Shown in pieces: positions 16,416 through 26,544 of a DNA stretch of 64,000 nucleotides. The notes beneath the pieces were generated by a model. That model did no database searches. It was not told the origin of the DNA and was given only the letters and a program-made list of their open reading frames with translations. Position 1 is the first letter of the stretch. The number at the start of each line of letters is the position of its first letter. Source of the stretch: Betaproteobacteria bacterium (lineage in GTDB: Bacteria > Pseudomonadota > Gammaproteobacteria > Burkholderiales > Casimicrobiaceae); assembly GCA_013298145.1 (NCBI GenBank), contig JAAFJO010000004.1, positions 124,001 through 188,000 on the forward strand, in the 5' to 3' direction. Both the position numbers and the translations under genes were made by a program.

Positions 16416-18443
16416 ATGAAAACTAGAACCTGGGTGGCCTTGTTGCTAACGCCATTTGCGATGGCTGGGGTCGCCGCAAACACACCGGCGAGCGGTACCG
16501 CGGCCACACCCGCCCCCGCGCAAATGAGTATCGAAGACATCTGGCGTAACCCGAGCTTGTCGGGACTTACGCTTTCACGCACTGGCAAATACCTCGCTGC
16601 CACCGCGCCACACAAGGGCCGCATGAACTTGTTCGTGCTCGATCTCGACACTCGCAAGGGCTCACTGCTCACGTCGTTTGAAGACTTCGACGTACTCGGC
16701 GTCACGTGGGTGGAAGATGAGCGGCTTCTCTTCTCGCTCGGCCAAGCAAATTCGCCAACGGGTGCCGGACAATTTGACGGCGGTGGCTTATTTGTGGTTA
16801 ATCGCGACGGATCAACTTTTCGACGTCTCGCCCCGACGTTACGTGAAGTTCGCAATAGCGGCCAATACGTGCTGCGCGGGCTTTCGGTCCATCGCACCAT
16901 TCCGGGCAACACCAACGAAATCATCGCTGAAGGCAACATCACGACCGCCGATTCGGTGGATCTTTACAAACTTAATCTGAACAACGGTCGCACGGAATTG
17001 CTCACATCCGGCCGCCCGGCAAGCCTCACGTTTGACTGGATGACGGACAGCAAATTTGTGCCGAGAATCACCATCGCAAACGTGAAAGATGAGCTCACGC
17101 GGGTGGTGTATTACCGCAAAGATGCCAACTCACCGTGGGAAGAGATTGCTCGCTATTCGCGAGACAAAGGCGACGTATTCGTTCCGCTCGCGTTCGAGTC
17201 TGACGATCGGATGCTGCAGGTTGCCACCAACCGCGGACGCGACACCATGGCCGTGTTTCGGTATGACCCGGACACCAAAAAACTCGGCGAGCAGATCGCC
17301 GCGCACCCACGCTTCGACATGGGCGCAGATTCCCAGGGCGAGAACGTACCCGGTGTCATTTGGGACCAACGTGAGAACAAAATCTTGGGCTACCGTGTGA
17401 ATGGCGACATCCCTGAAACCGTGTGGATCGATGAAGCCCGTGCACGCGTGCAGAAAACGCTCGACACCGCGATTCCGAATGCCATCAACACGTTTCAGCG
17501 TACCCCCGATGGCAATCGATTCTTGGTCAATTCGTACTCAGACACAAAACCGCGTCGCTTCTATCTCTATGACGAAGCTAAGCGAACACTCGAGGAAATC
17601 GGCGCCGCGCGCCCCTGGCTCGATGGCAAACTCACCCAGCAGCGTCCAATTCGCTACAAGACGCGTGACGGCTTAGAGATCCCAGGCTATTTGTTCCTGC
17701 CGCGTGATTACAAAGAAGGCACCAAGCTCCCGACGGTCGTTCATATCCACGGCGGACCTGCCGCCCGCGCCGACTTCTACAGCGGCGGCTTCGGCGTGAA
17801 TGAAGGCCAGCTCTTTGCTTCTCGCGGCTACGCGGTCATCGTTCCCAATTTCCGCATCACGCCAGGATTCGGTCAGAAGATCTATCAGGCGGGGTTCGGC
17901 ACCATCGGACGCCAAATGTCTGAAGATCATGAAGACGCAGCGAAATGGGCGGTCGAGCAAGGCTTCGCCGATCCAAAACGGATGTGCATTTCGGGGGCAA
18001 GCTACGGCGGCTACGCAGCACTACAAGCCATGGTGAAAACACCAGACTTGTTTAAGTGCGCGGTTGCAGGATTAGCCGTGACTGACTTGGTTTACCAAAA
18101 TACTTCGCTCGACACCGACTATGTCAGTTCTCCGGCTGCGGTCGATTTTTGGAAAGCCATCATCGGCACGACCGACCTTCGCTCACAGCTGGTACGCGAC
18201 ATCTCGCCGGTCAACAACGCTTCGAAGATTAAGGGCGCAGTGTTCCTCTATGCAGGTCAAGACGATGTGCGTGTCCCGATCGATCAAGTCAATCGAATGG
18301 ATCGCGCGCTGCGCGCCGCAGGCAACCCGCCGAAAGCCTACGTTGTCAAGGCGAAAGAAGGCCACGGCTTCGGTCGCCTAGAAAACAACGTGGATCTTTA
18401 TACGCAGGTTCTTAAGTTCCTTGGAGAACAGATCGGAAAGTAG
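16416..18443 (+). CDS. secreted S9 family peptidase (prolyl oligopeptidase family)
   Basis: Alpha/beta-hydrolase serine peptidase of the acylaminoacyl-/dipeptidyl-peptidase group. It has 675 residues with a signal peptide (MKTRTWVALLLTPFAMAGVAA). An N-terminal beta-propeller with WD40-like repeats (about 35-410) precedes the hydrolase domain. Catalytic residues visible are Ser529 in GASYGGY, Asp616 or Asp617 in QDDVRVP and His650 in EGHGFG. The oxyanion segment HIHGGPAARADF lies near 444. The ATG has an AAGGA site. It is convergent with a paralogue of nearly the same length. Expected to act in the periplasm on peptides brought in by the adjacent receptors. Confidence 0.93.
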   Translation: MKTRTWVALLLTPFAMAGVAANTPASGTAATPAPAQMSIEDIWRNPSLSGLTLSRTGKYLAATAPHKGRMNLFVLDLDTRKGSLLTSFEDFDVLGVTWVEDERLLFSLGQANSPTGAGQFDGGGLFVVNRDGSTFRRLAPTLREVRNSGQYVLRGLSVHRTIPGNTNEIIAEGNITTADSVDLYKLNLNNGRTELLTSGRPASLTFDWMTDSKFVPRITIANVKDELTRVVYYRKDANSPWEEIARYSRDKGDVFVPLAFESDDRMLQVATNRGRDTMAVFRYDPDTKKLGEQIAAHPRFDMGADSQGENVPGVIWDQRENKILGYRVNGDIPETVWIDEARARVQKTLDTAIPNAINTFQRTPDGNRFLVNSYSDTKPRRFYLYDEAKRTLEEIGAARPWLDGKLTQQRPIRYKTRDGLEIPGYLFLPRDYKEGTKLPTVVHIHGGPAARADFYSGGFGVNEGQLFASRGYAVIVPNFRITPGFGQKIYQAGFGTIGRQMSEDHEDAAKWAVEQGFADPKRMCISGASYGGYAALQAMVKTPDLFKCAVAGLAVTDLVYQNTSLDTDYVSSPAAVDFWKAIIGTTDLRSQLVRDISPVNNASKIKGAVFLYAGQDDVRVPIDQVNRMDRALRAAGNPPKAYVVKAKEGHGFGRLENNVDLYTQVLKFLGEQIGK

Positions 18444-18457
18444 GACTATCAACTCAT

Positions 18458-18483
18458 AAAAAAGGGGCCGCTGGCCCCTTTTT
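18458..18483. terminator. bidirectional terminator between the convergent S9 peptidases
   Basis: AGGGGCC (18463-18469) and GGCCCCT (18473-18479) form a stem with loop GCT, flanked by A-runs on the left and T-runs on the right, so it works for both strands. Confidence 0.92.
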
Positions 18484-18499
18484 CGTTTGCGATAGCGCC

Positions 18500-20524
18500 C
18501 TATTTCTTTGGCGTATGCTTTTTTGCAAATGCGTCAAAGCGGTTATAGAACTCGAATGCGTTTTTATCGAGCCGGTAGCCGTGCGCCTCGTCGGACACAT
18601 ACATCCATTCTTGCGCCTTCCCCGCGCGATCAAACGCTGAGCGGATCGCACGGCCATTGGCAATATCGACATTTCGATCTTCGCCGCCGTACGCGTGAAA
18701 GACGGGGCCAGAAATCTTACCCACGTGGAGCGTTGGCGAAGTGCGCTCAAACATCGCGCGATCCGCGCGCGAATCGCCGTTGATCACCTTGGTGAGTTCA
18801 CCGAAATCGCCGTAGCGCTGCGCAGGCTGTGTCTCTTGGTGAACGAACATGTCGGTGACGCCGACATAATTGATGCCCCACTTAAACAGGTCTGGCCGCT
18901 TGACCATCGACATGAGCGTTGCGTAGCCGCCATAACTCGCGCCGTAGGCCGCAATTCGATTCTTGTCGGCAAAGCCTTCCTTGATCGCCCATTCCACGCC
19001 AGCGATCATGTCGTCAATCATTGCGTCGCCCCACTGTTTGTAGCTCGCTTTGAGGTGCTTCACGCCGTACCCGACGGAGCCACGGAAATTCGGCTGCAGG
19101 ACGGCAAAACCGCGATTTGCCATGAACTGAACCTCTTGGTTAAACACCCAGTTGTCTTTTGCCCAAGGCCCGCCATGCGGATGCAGGATGAGCGGGACTG
19201 GCTTGCCCGGTGCATACGACGCAGGTAACGTGAGATAGCCACCAATCTTCAAGCCATCGGGCGCCGTCCACGTGACATAACGCATCGGGCGCATCTGCTT
19301 GGGATCGATCCATCGCGCTGGCTGAACAGCGGTTTCCTCAATTGTTTTCTTGTCTTGATCGAAGATGTAGTACCGACCGGGATCAACATCTGAACGCGAG
19401 AAAACCAAGGTGCGCCGTTGGTTCGGGTTCCAAGTGTTGTAGTTACCCGACGGAAGCGCCGCGTCGAGCATCGCCTGCGTCGCTCTAATCGATTCTTCAA
19501 ACCACACGGTACGCGGCTTGTCAGCTTGATAGCTCACTCCAATGGGCTTGCCAGCGTCTTCCTCGCGGCCACTAAAAATAATTCGCCCGCCCTCACCGAG
19601 TGGACTGCCAATCAACAACGTCGAATACATGTCATAGCGATCATCGCCGTAAACGAGCTCCCCAAGCTTGTTCGCGTCTGGATCAAACCTAAAAAAAGCC
19701 ATGGTGTCGCGGCCGATGTTGCTCGCTACAAAGAGCGTTTTGTTATCGGTGTCAAAACTAAGTGGAATTACCACGCCTTCGAGATTTTCATCCCAGCTGC
19801 GCAGTTCCTTGAAGGGCGATTTTTCGTCGGCGCGGTACATGAATCCGTACTTCTTCGCCTTCATATCGATTCGGAATGCAATGCGTGCGACGTTATTGCG
19901 GTCGAGCACCCAGTCGTTCACGTTTCCAGGTGAGTCGAACGTGAGAAGTGACTTCCGGCCAGTGAATATATTCATCCGGTAAATATCTTGGGATTCGGCG
20001 TCGCGGTCGTTTGCCGAAACTAGAACCTCTTCTCGGTTGTCTTTGATTCGACCGATAACGCTTGTCGTACGAAACACGGACTGACCCGGTCGCTCCGCGA
20101 TTGGTGAGACTAAAACCTTCGAATTCCGTCCGTCTCGATCTACGGCAAAAAGACCGCCGTCGCCTCGTGGTCTGCCAATTTCGGCGAGGTTGCCGGTGCG
20201 AAACAGAATGCGATCGTTGCTCGCCCAGCTGAAGCTGAGCACATCGGCATTAGGCAGATTCGTGATCCGAGTAGCGGCGCGCTTTTCGATGTCAACCACG
20301 ACTAGGTTGTAGCGGCTCTCAATCGGTATCAGGGCCGCCATGAATTTTTGATCTGGCGAGAAGCTCAGACTTCGATACTCAGTCTTTCGAAACAACGTTT
20401 CGACTGGAATTTCCGCGCTGTCTGCTTGTGCAAAGGCACGCGGCGTGAAACTTGGCAACAGCACGACCGCGGCCCAAAAAGCGGCGATCAGAGCTGACCT
20501 AGAGCGAGTGAATATTAGGTGCAT
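18500..20524 (-). CDS. secreted S9 family peptidase (prolyl oligopeptidase family)
   Basis: Paralogue of the convergent peptidase, 674 residues. The signal peptide is clear (SALIAAFWAAVVLLPSFTPRAFA). A propeller region (FSPDQKFMAAL and later blades) is followed by the hydrolase domain with HPHGGPWAKDNW, the nucleophile Ser in GASYGGYATLMSMV, the acid region GGEDRNVDIANG and the catalytic His in EAHGYR near the C-terminus. It lies upstream of the second receptor on the same strand, but a terminator separates them, so they are probably separate units. Substrate class inferred as oligopeptides. Confidence 0.93.
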   Translation of the reverse strand: MHLIFTRSRSALIAAFWAAVVLLPSFTPRAFAQADSAEIPVETLFRKTEYRSLSFSPDQKFMAALIPIESRYNLVVVDIEKRAATRITNLPNADVLSFSWASNDRILFRTGNLAEIGRPRGDGGLFAVDRDGRNSKVLVSPIAERPGQSVFRTTSVIGRIKDNREEVLVSANDRDAESQDIYRMNIFTGRKSLLTFDSPGNVNDWVLDRNNVARIAFRIDMKAKKYGFMYRADEKSPFKELRSWDENLEGVVIPLSFDTDNKTLFVASNIGRDTMAFFRFDPDANKLGELVYGDDRYDMYSTLLIGSPLGEGGRIIFSGREEDAGKPIGVSYQADKPRTVWFEESIRATQAMLDAALPSGNYNTWNPNQRRTLVFSRSDVDPGRYYIFDQDKKTIEETAVQPARWIDPKQMRPMRYVTWTAPDGLKIGGYLTLPASYAPGKPVPLILHPHGGPWAKDNWVFNQEVQFMANRGFAVLQPNFRGSVGYGVKHLKASYKQWGDAMIDDMIAGVEWAIKEGFADKNRIAAYGASYGGYATLMSMVKRPDLFKWGINYVGVTDMFVHQETQPAQRYGDFGELTKVINGDSRADRAMFERTSPTLHVGKISGPVFHAYGGEDRNVDIANGRAIRSAFDRAGKAQEWMYVSDEAHGYRLDKNAFEFYNRFDAFAKKHTPKK

Positions 20525-20556
20525 AGCCGGTATAGGTGAAAATCATTTTGAAATAC

Positions 20557-20583
20557 AAAAAGGGGGGCATGGCCCCCCTTTTT
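20557..20583 (-). terminator. terminator of the second TonB-dependent receptor
   Basis: GGGGGGC (20562-20568) pairs with G(C)6 (20572-20578) around a 3-base loop, with flanking A5 and T5 runs. It lies 29 bases past the receptor stop and could also work on the plus strand. Confidence 0.9.
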
Positions 20584-20611
20584 GGTACTGCTCGTAACTG
20601 TACTTACCGAA

Positions 20612-23377
20612 TTAACGGAACTTGTACGACAAACCTGCGCGGATCGCACGACCACGCACGTCAAACTGCGTGAAGTCGTAGAGGAACGTTGCCGATGCAC
20701 CTGGATCGTACGGTGGCTTCTTGTCAGCAAGGTTGATCACCGACGCGCGAACGGTCAGGTCCTTGTTGAATTCGTAGCCCGCCGAGAGATCAAACGTTGT
20801 ACGCGAACCAGCACGGGTTGGGTAAACACCGGTTTGGAAGCGCGGATCGTTGGTCGTTGCGAAGTAGGTCGCCGCCAGGAAGCCTTGGTAGACACTGTGC
20901 GTGTAGTTCGCAGTCAGCGTGGTGTTCCAAGGGCCACGGGTGAAGTCGATCGCCGCAAAGCCGCGCACGCGTGGGAGCGAGCCGAACACTTCGTTACGAC
21001 CTGCTGCCGTCGAGCCTTCCACCTCAAACTTCTCAATGTACGAACCACCGGCACGGACGCCAAAGCGACCGAGTTCAGTGTTAAAGCGGAAGTTCATGTC
21101 GATGTCAAGACCTTGGGTCTTCACTTCGTTCAGGTTCGTGTAGTTCGTCGACACAGAAACGATGTTGTTCGTTGCTGGATCACGCGTTACGACACCTTGC
21201 TGAACGCCGTTGATAACACCGTTGTTATTTACGAGCGCTTGGAAGCCATAAGACGAGATCAGATCGGTCCACTTGATTTGATACCAGGTGACGCCGACGT
21301 TGAGGTCCCGCGTTGGCTCGATCACCGCGCCAATGGTGCTGCTCTTCGATTTTTCTGCTCGTAGATTCGGGTTACCCGCATAAACGCCAGAAATGTTGAT
21401 GCCCGATTGGCTGGTCACCGGATCGTTTACTTGAACGAAGAACGTTGCGACAGAAGGCGAAATCTCAGGCAGCGTTGGAGCACGGAAGCCTTCGCCCCAA
21501 TTGCCGCGAATCACGAGCTGTGGCGACACTTTCCACTTCAAGCCAATCTTTGGCACTGTCGAGTTGCCGTAGTCGCTGTAGCGATCGGAACGAACCGCGA
21601 GCTGACCCTCGAGCGAGCGCAGAATTGGCAAGCCGACCTCGGCAAACACAGCGGTGCTGTTGCGATCACCCGTGGTGCGCGTGATGCCTTGTCCGAGGAT
21701 CAAACCGTTTTGTGCGATCTGAGCAGGAACGTCAGAAAGTTTCTCGCTGCGGTATTCAGCGCCCACTGCAATACCAACATTGCCGCCCGGGAGGCGCAGG
21801 CCACTGAGTTCGGTCGAGGCACGCGTATCGACAAAGAACAACTCAGACTCTGACTGGCGATCAAAGTCAGCGCGAATCGAATTGCGAACCGCTGCGCTGT
21901 TGCCTGACGAGTTGTTGAGGTTGTACGTCGACGATGTTGACGTAGGGACCGGCGGTTGTGCGGCGGTCGTGATGCCAAAAGCCGAGCTCACGCCATCAAT
22001 ACGCAGGCGGTTGAAGTTCGACGAAGTGACTTCGTTTTTTGACCAACCCACGGCTGTTTCGCCATCCCAGCTACCGATATTCCACTTCACACCAGCGAGC
22101 GCGCGCAGTGTGTCGGATTTGATGCTGGTGTCGCGCGTTCCCATATCGCTCAGCGAGCCGGTGTAGCGCGCGAGGGAGTTGAATGGGTTGCCGGCGGCGC
22201 CTGGCGCAAAGTTCACGGTGTACGTAAACGGACGCAAGCCTACCGCGGTTTGCGTAAGGCCAGTGGTGTTGAAGAATGGCTGGGTGAAAACCTGACGGCT
22301 CTTGACCTGGGAGATGCCCAGCTCGGCGAAACCTTGCAACGACGGCGAGATCTCAAGCGTACCGCGAACCAAACCACCCAAGCGCTCCGTCTCAGGCAAT
22401 GCGGTCACCGCTTTATTGATGTCGTACGTGCAAAACGTGTTGGTCGCTGCAGCGCGAGCATTCAGCAACGCTAAGTTCGCGGCGCTTTGGTTGCCAGAAA
22501 GATTGATGAGGCCTGCGGCAACAGCTTGTGGGCCGTTCATCACGGTTCCGCCTGCGGCAGCACAGTTGTCAACAGCACGGAAGTTTTGCGTAGCGGCGGT
22601 TGCTGAGGAGTATTGCTGCCAAGTTCCGAGCCCTGTGAGGCTCTGGAAGTTACGACCACCGTCTTGACCGCGGAAGTCGCGCGACTTGCCGAATTCGGTG
22701 TCTGACAACAACACGAGATCGCGTTTGTAGTAATCAACTACGCCGAGAACCGAAAAGCGATCACGTGCGAGGTCGCCGAAGCCGCCCGTCAATGCGAAGC
22801 GGTAGTCGTTCTTACCCGCTGCTTCGCCTGCGCTAGCGGCGATTTCCACGCCTTTGTAGTCTTTGCGAAGGATGACGTTGACGACGCCCGCAATCGCGTC
22901 GGAGCCGTAAATGGCCGATGCGCCGTCTTTCAGAACTTCGATACGCTCAACGGCGCTCGAAGGAATGGAGTTCAAGTCAACAAACGTGTCTTGCAGGTTT
23001 TGTGCAAAACCGTAACCAGCAGTGCGGCGACCGTTGATCAATACGAGCGTTGCTTTTTGGCCCAGGCCGCGGAGCGAAATGCCCGATGCGCCCGGCGCGA
23101 AGCTGTTTGAGAAGCTCTCGTTGTAGCTGTTGCCGCTGTTTGCAGGAACGTTACGGAGCACCTCTGCGATGGTCGGTTGGCCCGACTTTTCAATTTGTTC
23201 ACGCGTAATCACGTCGACCGGGGCAACCGTCTCCGTGTCGACACGCTTAATGTTCGAACCGGTTACTTCGACCTTTTCGACTTTTTGCGGTTGCTGAGGT
23301 TGGGTTTGCGCAACGGCAAAGCCCGAGGCGATGAACGTTGCCGCGATGGCAACTGCCAGCTGTTTCTTTTGGATCAT
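20612..23377 (-). CDS. TonB-dependent receptor (second of three)
   Basis: Outer-membrane receptor of 921 residues from the ATG at 23377 (MIQKKQLAVAIAATFIASG, signal peptide ending ...GFAVA). A longer reading frame reaches 23464, but the extra 29 residues precede the signal peptide and cover the conserved leader. The plug starts QKVEKVEVTGSNIKR and contains NSIPSSAVERIEVLKDGAS followed by AIYGSDAIAGVVNVILRK. The barrel ends RAIRAGLSYKFR. It shares N-terminus and leader with the third receptor, showing a recent duplication of the pair. Likely ligand is a peptide-type compound, from the S9 peptidase and Opp context. Confidence 0.94.
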   Translation of the reverse strand: MIQKKQLAVAIAATFIASGFAVAQTQPQQPQKVEKVEVTGSNIKRVDTETVAPVDVITREQIEKSGQPTIAEVLRNVPANSGNSYNESFSNSFAPGASGISLRGLGQKATLVLINGRRTAGYGFAQNLQDTFVDLNSIPSSAVERIEVLKDGASAIYGSDAIAGVVNVILRKDYKGVEIAASAGEAAGKNDYRFALTGGFGDLARDRFSVLGVVDYYKRDLVLLSDTEFGKSRDFRGQDGGRNFQSLTGLGTWQQYSSATAATQNFRAVDNCAAAGGTVMNGPQAVAAGLINLSGNQSAANLALLNARAAATNTFCTYDINKAVTALPETERLGGLVRGTLEISPSLQGFAELGISQVKSRQVFTQPFFNTTGLTQTAVGLRPFTYTVNFAPGAAGNPFNSLARYTGSLSDMGTRDTSIKSDTLRALAGVKWNIGSWDGETAVGWSKNEVTSSNFNRLRIDGVSSAFGITTAAQPPVPTSTSSTYNLNNSSGNSAAVRNSIRADFDRQSESELFFVDTRASTELSGLRLPGGNVGIAVGAEYRSEKLSDVPAQIAQNGLILGQGITRTTGDRNSTAVFAEVGLPILRSLEGQLAVRSDRYSDYGNSTVPKIGLKWKVSPQLVIRGNWGEGFRAPTLPEISPSVATFFVQVNDPVTSQSGINISGVYAGNPNLRAEKSKSSTIGAVIEPTRDLNVGVTWYQIKWTDLISSYGFQALVNNNGVINGVQQGVVTRDPATNNIVSVSTNYTNLNEVKTQGLDIDMNFRFNTELGRFGVRAGGSYIEKFEVEGSTAAGRNEVFGSLPRVRGFAAIDFTRGPWNTTLTANYTHSVYQGFLAATYFATTNDPRFQTGVYPTRAGSRTTFDLSAGYEFNKDLTVRASVINLADKKPPYDPGASATFLYDFTQFDVRGRAIRAGLSYKFR

Positions 23378-23395
23378 GGCTACTTTTCCAAGCTT

Positions 23396-23440
23396 GTCCG
23401 GTGGGACGGTTGATAAACGACCCTCAAATTCTGTCATCGC
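23396..23440 (-). promoter_or_regulatory. conserved leader upstream of receptor 2
   Basis: Nearly identical to 26545-26590 upstream of receptor 3, including 19 shared bases GGACGGTTGATAAACGACC (plus-strand sense) and a downstream GTCATCGC. Next to the gene, GTCC(N4)GGAC can form a hairpin. It starts 19 bases upstream of the ATG, so it is probably in the 5' untranslated RNA. Unknown function. Confidence 0.6.
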
Positions 23441-23822
23441 TGAGCAACAAGCCTCGTATAGCACGGTGATCGTTTAAATCCTAGGCTGGCGACCTCGGGC
23501 AGTCAGCCCGCGCTCGCACTACGTCCGCTAAACCTTTGAATTAAATCGCTATTTTTCGATGAAACGGCCCAAATTCGACGGTCGAGCCGTGCCCGATGAT
23601 CCGACTCTGAGGCGAAGAATTTCGAAGTGAATAAGCATTGTTTGGCCTCAGTTAAATGGGGTTAGACGACAATTTATCTGCGAGTCAATCACACATAAAA
23701 AAACGCTGAGAGCCCCAAAATAAGGCAACTCAGCGTTAGACGCTTTTTCGACTCGTTGCAGCGTTACAACAAAGAACTACATCGAGGTCGCCGACACCTG
23801 GGCATCGGCGAAACGAGGGCGT
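23441..23822. other. intergenic region, receptor 2 promoter side
   Basis: About 380 bases without a supported gene. It holds the terminator of receptor 3 (23696-23737) and, at 23529-23557, a stretch resembling 16021-16048 upstream of receptor 1. No clear promoter consensus. Confidence 0.5.
23696..23737 (-). terminator. terminator of the third TonB-dependent receptor
   Basis: AACGCTGAG (23702-23710) pairs with CTCAGCGTT (23729-23737) around an 18-base loop. The minus strand continues into a T-run. It lies 86 bases beyond the receptor stop. Confidence 0.75.
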
Positions 23823-26528
23823 TTAGAACTTGTAGCGAACCGAGCCGTACCAGTAAGCGCCGCGTGGGTTATGCACCGACGATGCGTAGCCGTACCAGTT
23901 TTCGTTCGAGAACGGTGGCTTCTTGTTGGCGACGTTTTGACCGCCCAACGAAAGCGTCAAGTTCTTAAACCCGGTATAGCGAACCTGGGCGTCAATCGTC
24001 ATGTGATTGCCGATCTTCACTTCCTGACCGGCGGCTGTACGGAAATCCGCAAAGCCTGCGACCGTGTTCACGGCGACGGTGGATCCCCACGCACCGCGTG
24101 TCCAGTTGCCGCTGATCGTATGGCGCCAACGCGGGAACTCCCACGTATCGACCAATTCAACCAGTGGCTGACCTGGGTTCAGCTGGCGCTTCAGGCTGAT
24201 CATGTAGGTATAGCCGTTGACAACTTCCAGTTTGCCCATGCTGCCAAGGGCAAACGTGGTGCGCAAATCAACGTCGACACCATCAGTTTTCTGCTGCGAA
24301 GCGTTGAAGAACGTACGGGTGATGCCTGGCACCAAATCGCCCGACGTGCCACGCAAGCCAGCGCGCGCATTTGCCGCGATGTCATCCGCCGTCCGTGCAG
24401 CGCGAGTTACAGCACCTGGGAACAGCGATTCGTTGGCAAGAATGAAACCCGCCGTAGGTGCGAGGATGCGATTGTCGTGTTCGATTTTGTAGTAATCGAT
24501 GCCCAACGAGAAGTTGCGCGTTGGCTCGATGACGAAACCGAGCGAGTAGCTCTTTGACTCCTCAGGCTTAAGCGAGGTGTTGCCCAAGAAAATCGAGCGA
24601 ACCTGTGCCGCAACGCCGGTACCCGTCGAGCCACAAATTGCGACCGTGCGCGGATCGGTCGCGCCCAAGCCTGCGCGGTAGTCGTTACAACGAGGCGTAT
24701 CAGCCACGCTTGGGAACGATGTCGATTCGCCCAGGAAGAGTTCAGCGAGCGATGGCGCGCGGAAGCCTTCCGCGTAGCCACCGCGAACGAGCAACGCGCT
24801 GTTCGGACGCCACGACAGGGAGAACTTAGGCGTAGTTGCCGTTCCGAAGTCAGAGTAGCGGTCCGTACGAAGCGCGATCTGCGTCTCAAGCCCCTTGAAG
24901 AACGGCAACGCGATCTCTGCGTAGGCAGAATTGAGATTCCGTCCGCCGCGCACCGCCGTGCCGCCCGATCCTGTCACCGTCACGCGATTTGGGTTGGTGA
25001 GCGCGACGCGGGGATCCGGATCGTCCGCAAGACTTTCTTTGCGGTACTCGAAGCCCACTGCGATTGCTGCAGCGCCACCGGCAAGGTTAAAGAGCTCGCG
25101 GCTTGCTTTGATGTCTGCGCCTTCGACTTTGCTCACGCCTTTGCGAACGGGGCTGATTTCGATCTTGTCGAGCATGCCTGCCGGGTTCGACCCCGGATTC
25201 AACACGCCATAGCGGATGCCAGTGAAGCCCGCGAGGGTGCCTGCAAAAGCCTCGACAGCACGCTCTTGAATGATGTAGTTGAAACCGGTGTTTACCGTTT
25301 CGCTGCGACCAAAATTGGCCGCCGCTTCGAAGTCCCAACCAAGTGCGAAGCCTTTGATACCGCCCACGAGACGCGTCGATTCGGATTCAAGCGTGTTGAG
25401 GCGCTTGCCCGCCTCTACCCAACGATAGTTGACGGTGGTGAAGGTCGAGCCTGCGGGGCGATCAGGGTGCCCAGTCGCCGCGAAACCGCCCGGTGTCGGG
25501 GCTGCGCTCGTGTTGGTCTCGTTCTTGTTGTACATCGCCTCGACAAAGGCGGTCAGGTTGTTGTTGATGCGGAATGTCGCAGCACCAAAAATGCCGGCGC
25601 GCTCCGTTTCTGGCAGCAAATCGTTATCCGCTGCGAAATCGTACGCACACACATTTCCGCCACCGGGGACACCCACGCTCGCCGCACTTACGACACTGCT
25701 CGCTGGACACGTCGTGAACGGAGTGTTTACGTTTCCGGCTCCACCAGCCCAATAACCAGGGTTACCGGTCGGTGAACGGAAATCGAGGCCGCCGCGACCC
25801 GCACCGCGCGCGCGCTGGTCGGCGATACGCGAAAAGTCACGTTGCTGCGAATTCAGCTTATCGCGCTTGTAGTAATCGAGCGTAACCATCGCGTTAAAGC
25901 CAGTCTTCGCCAAATCACCAAAACCCGCAGCGATTGACGCACGCGTTTCGCCCGCGCCACCGTCTTTCGAATCACCTACCGACGCCGCGACTTCCACGCC
26001 TTGGAAATCTTTGCGCAGAATGACGTTAATCACGCCAGCGATTGCGTCAGAGCCGTAAATCGCGGACGCACCGTCCTTCAACACTTCGATTCGCTCAATC
26101 GCGGTCACCGGGATCGCGTTGAGGTCAACAAAGTTCTCGTTCAAGTTTTGCGCGAATCCGTAGTTCGCAATGCGCCGACCGTTGAGCAATACGAGCGTTG
26201 TGTTCGCACCCAACCCGCGCAAGGACACGGCTGCGGTGCCTGGCGCGAACGTATTGCCGGCGCTGCTAGTTTCCGCAAAGGAGCCGCCGCTAATAACGGT
26301 GAGCGTCTGTAACAGCTCGTTAACCGTGGTCTTACCTGAGTTTTGAATGTCTTCCCGCTTTACGACCACGATGGGCAGGGGCCCTTCGGCATCGATCCGC
26401 TTGATATTCGAACCCGTGATCTCGATCTTTTCAACTTTTTGTGCTGCTGGCTGCGATTGTGCGTGCGCAATACCCGCGACGACAAACGTCGTCGCGATCG
26501 CAACTGCAAGTTGCTTTTTCTTCACCAT
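23823..26528 (-). CDS. TonB-dependent receptor (third of three)
   Basis: Outer-membrane receptor of 901 residues. The signal peptide MVKKKQLAVAIATTFVVAGIAHA is very similar to that of receptor 2. The plug begins QKVEKIEITGSNIKR and carries NAIPVTAIERIEVLKDGAS and AIYGSDAIAGVINVILRK. The barrel ends with a terminal phenylalanine (YWYGSVRYKF), the usual recognition signal for barrel assembly. It is adjacent to the Opp-type ABC operon but separated from it by a terminator. Ligand unknown; context suggests peptides. Confidence 0.94.
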   Translation of the reverse strand: MVKKKQLAVAIATTFVVAGIAHAQSQPAAQKVEKIEITGSNIKRIDAEGPLPIVVVKREDIQNSGKTTVNELLQTLTVISGGSFAETSSAGNTFAPGTAAVSLRGLGANTTLVLLNGRRIANYGFAQNLNENFVDLNAIPVTAIERIEVLKDGASAIYGSDAIAGVINVILRKDFQGVEVAASVGDSKDGGAGETRASIAAGFGDLAKTGFNAMVTLDYYKRDKLNSQQRDFSRIADQRARGAGRGGLDFRSPTGNPGYWAGGAGNVNTPFTTCPASSVVSAASVGVPGGGNVCAYDFAADNDLLPETERAGIFGAATFRINNNLTAFVEAMYNKNETNTSAAPTPGGFAATGHPDRPAGSTFTTVNYRWVEAGKRLNTLESESTRLVGGIKGFALGWDFEAAANFGRSETVNTGFNYIIQERAVEAFAGTLAGFTGIRYGVLNPGSNPAGMLDKIEISPVRKGVSKVEGADIKASRELFNLAGGAAAIAVGFEYRKESLADDPDPRVALTNPNRVTVTGSGGTAVRGGRNLNSAYAEIALPFFKGLETQIALRTDRYSDFGTATTPKFSLSWRPNSALLVRGGYAEGFRAPSLAELFLGESTSFPSVADTPRCNDYRAGLGATDPRTVAICGSTGTGVAAQVRSIFLGNTSLKPEESKSYSLGFVIEPTRNFSLGIDYYKIEHDNRILAPTAGFILANESLFPGAVTRAARTADDIAANARAGLRGTSGDLVPGITRTFFNASQQKTDGVDVDLRTTFALGSMGKLEVVNGYTYMISLKRQLNPGQPLVELVDTWEFPRWRHTISGNWTRGAWGSTVAVNTVAGFADFRTAAGQEVKIGNHMTIDAQVRYTGFKNLTLSLGGQNVANKKPPFSNENWYGYASSVHNPRGAYWYGSVRYKF

Positions 26529-26544
26529 AGTGATCCCCGTGAGT

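Noticed and set aside
20582..21364. 260-codon open frame on the plus strand
   Set aside because: It lies entirely inside the second receptor on the opposite strand. The protein is basic, without domains or ribosome site, and is a shadow of the receptor codons.
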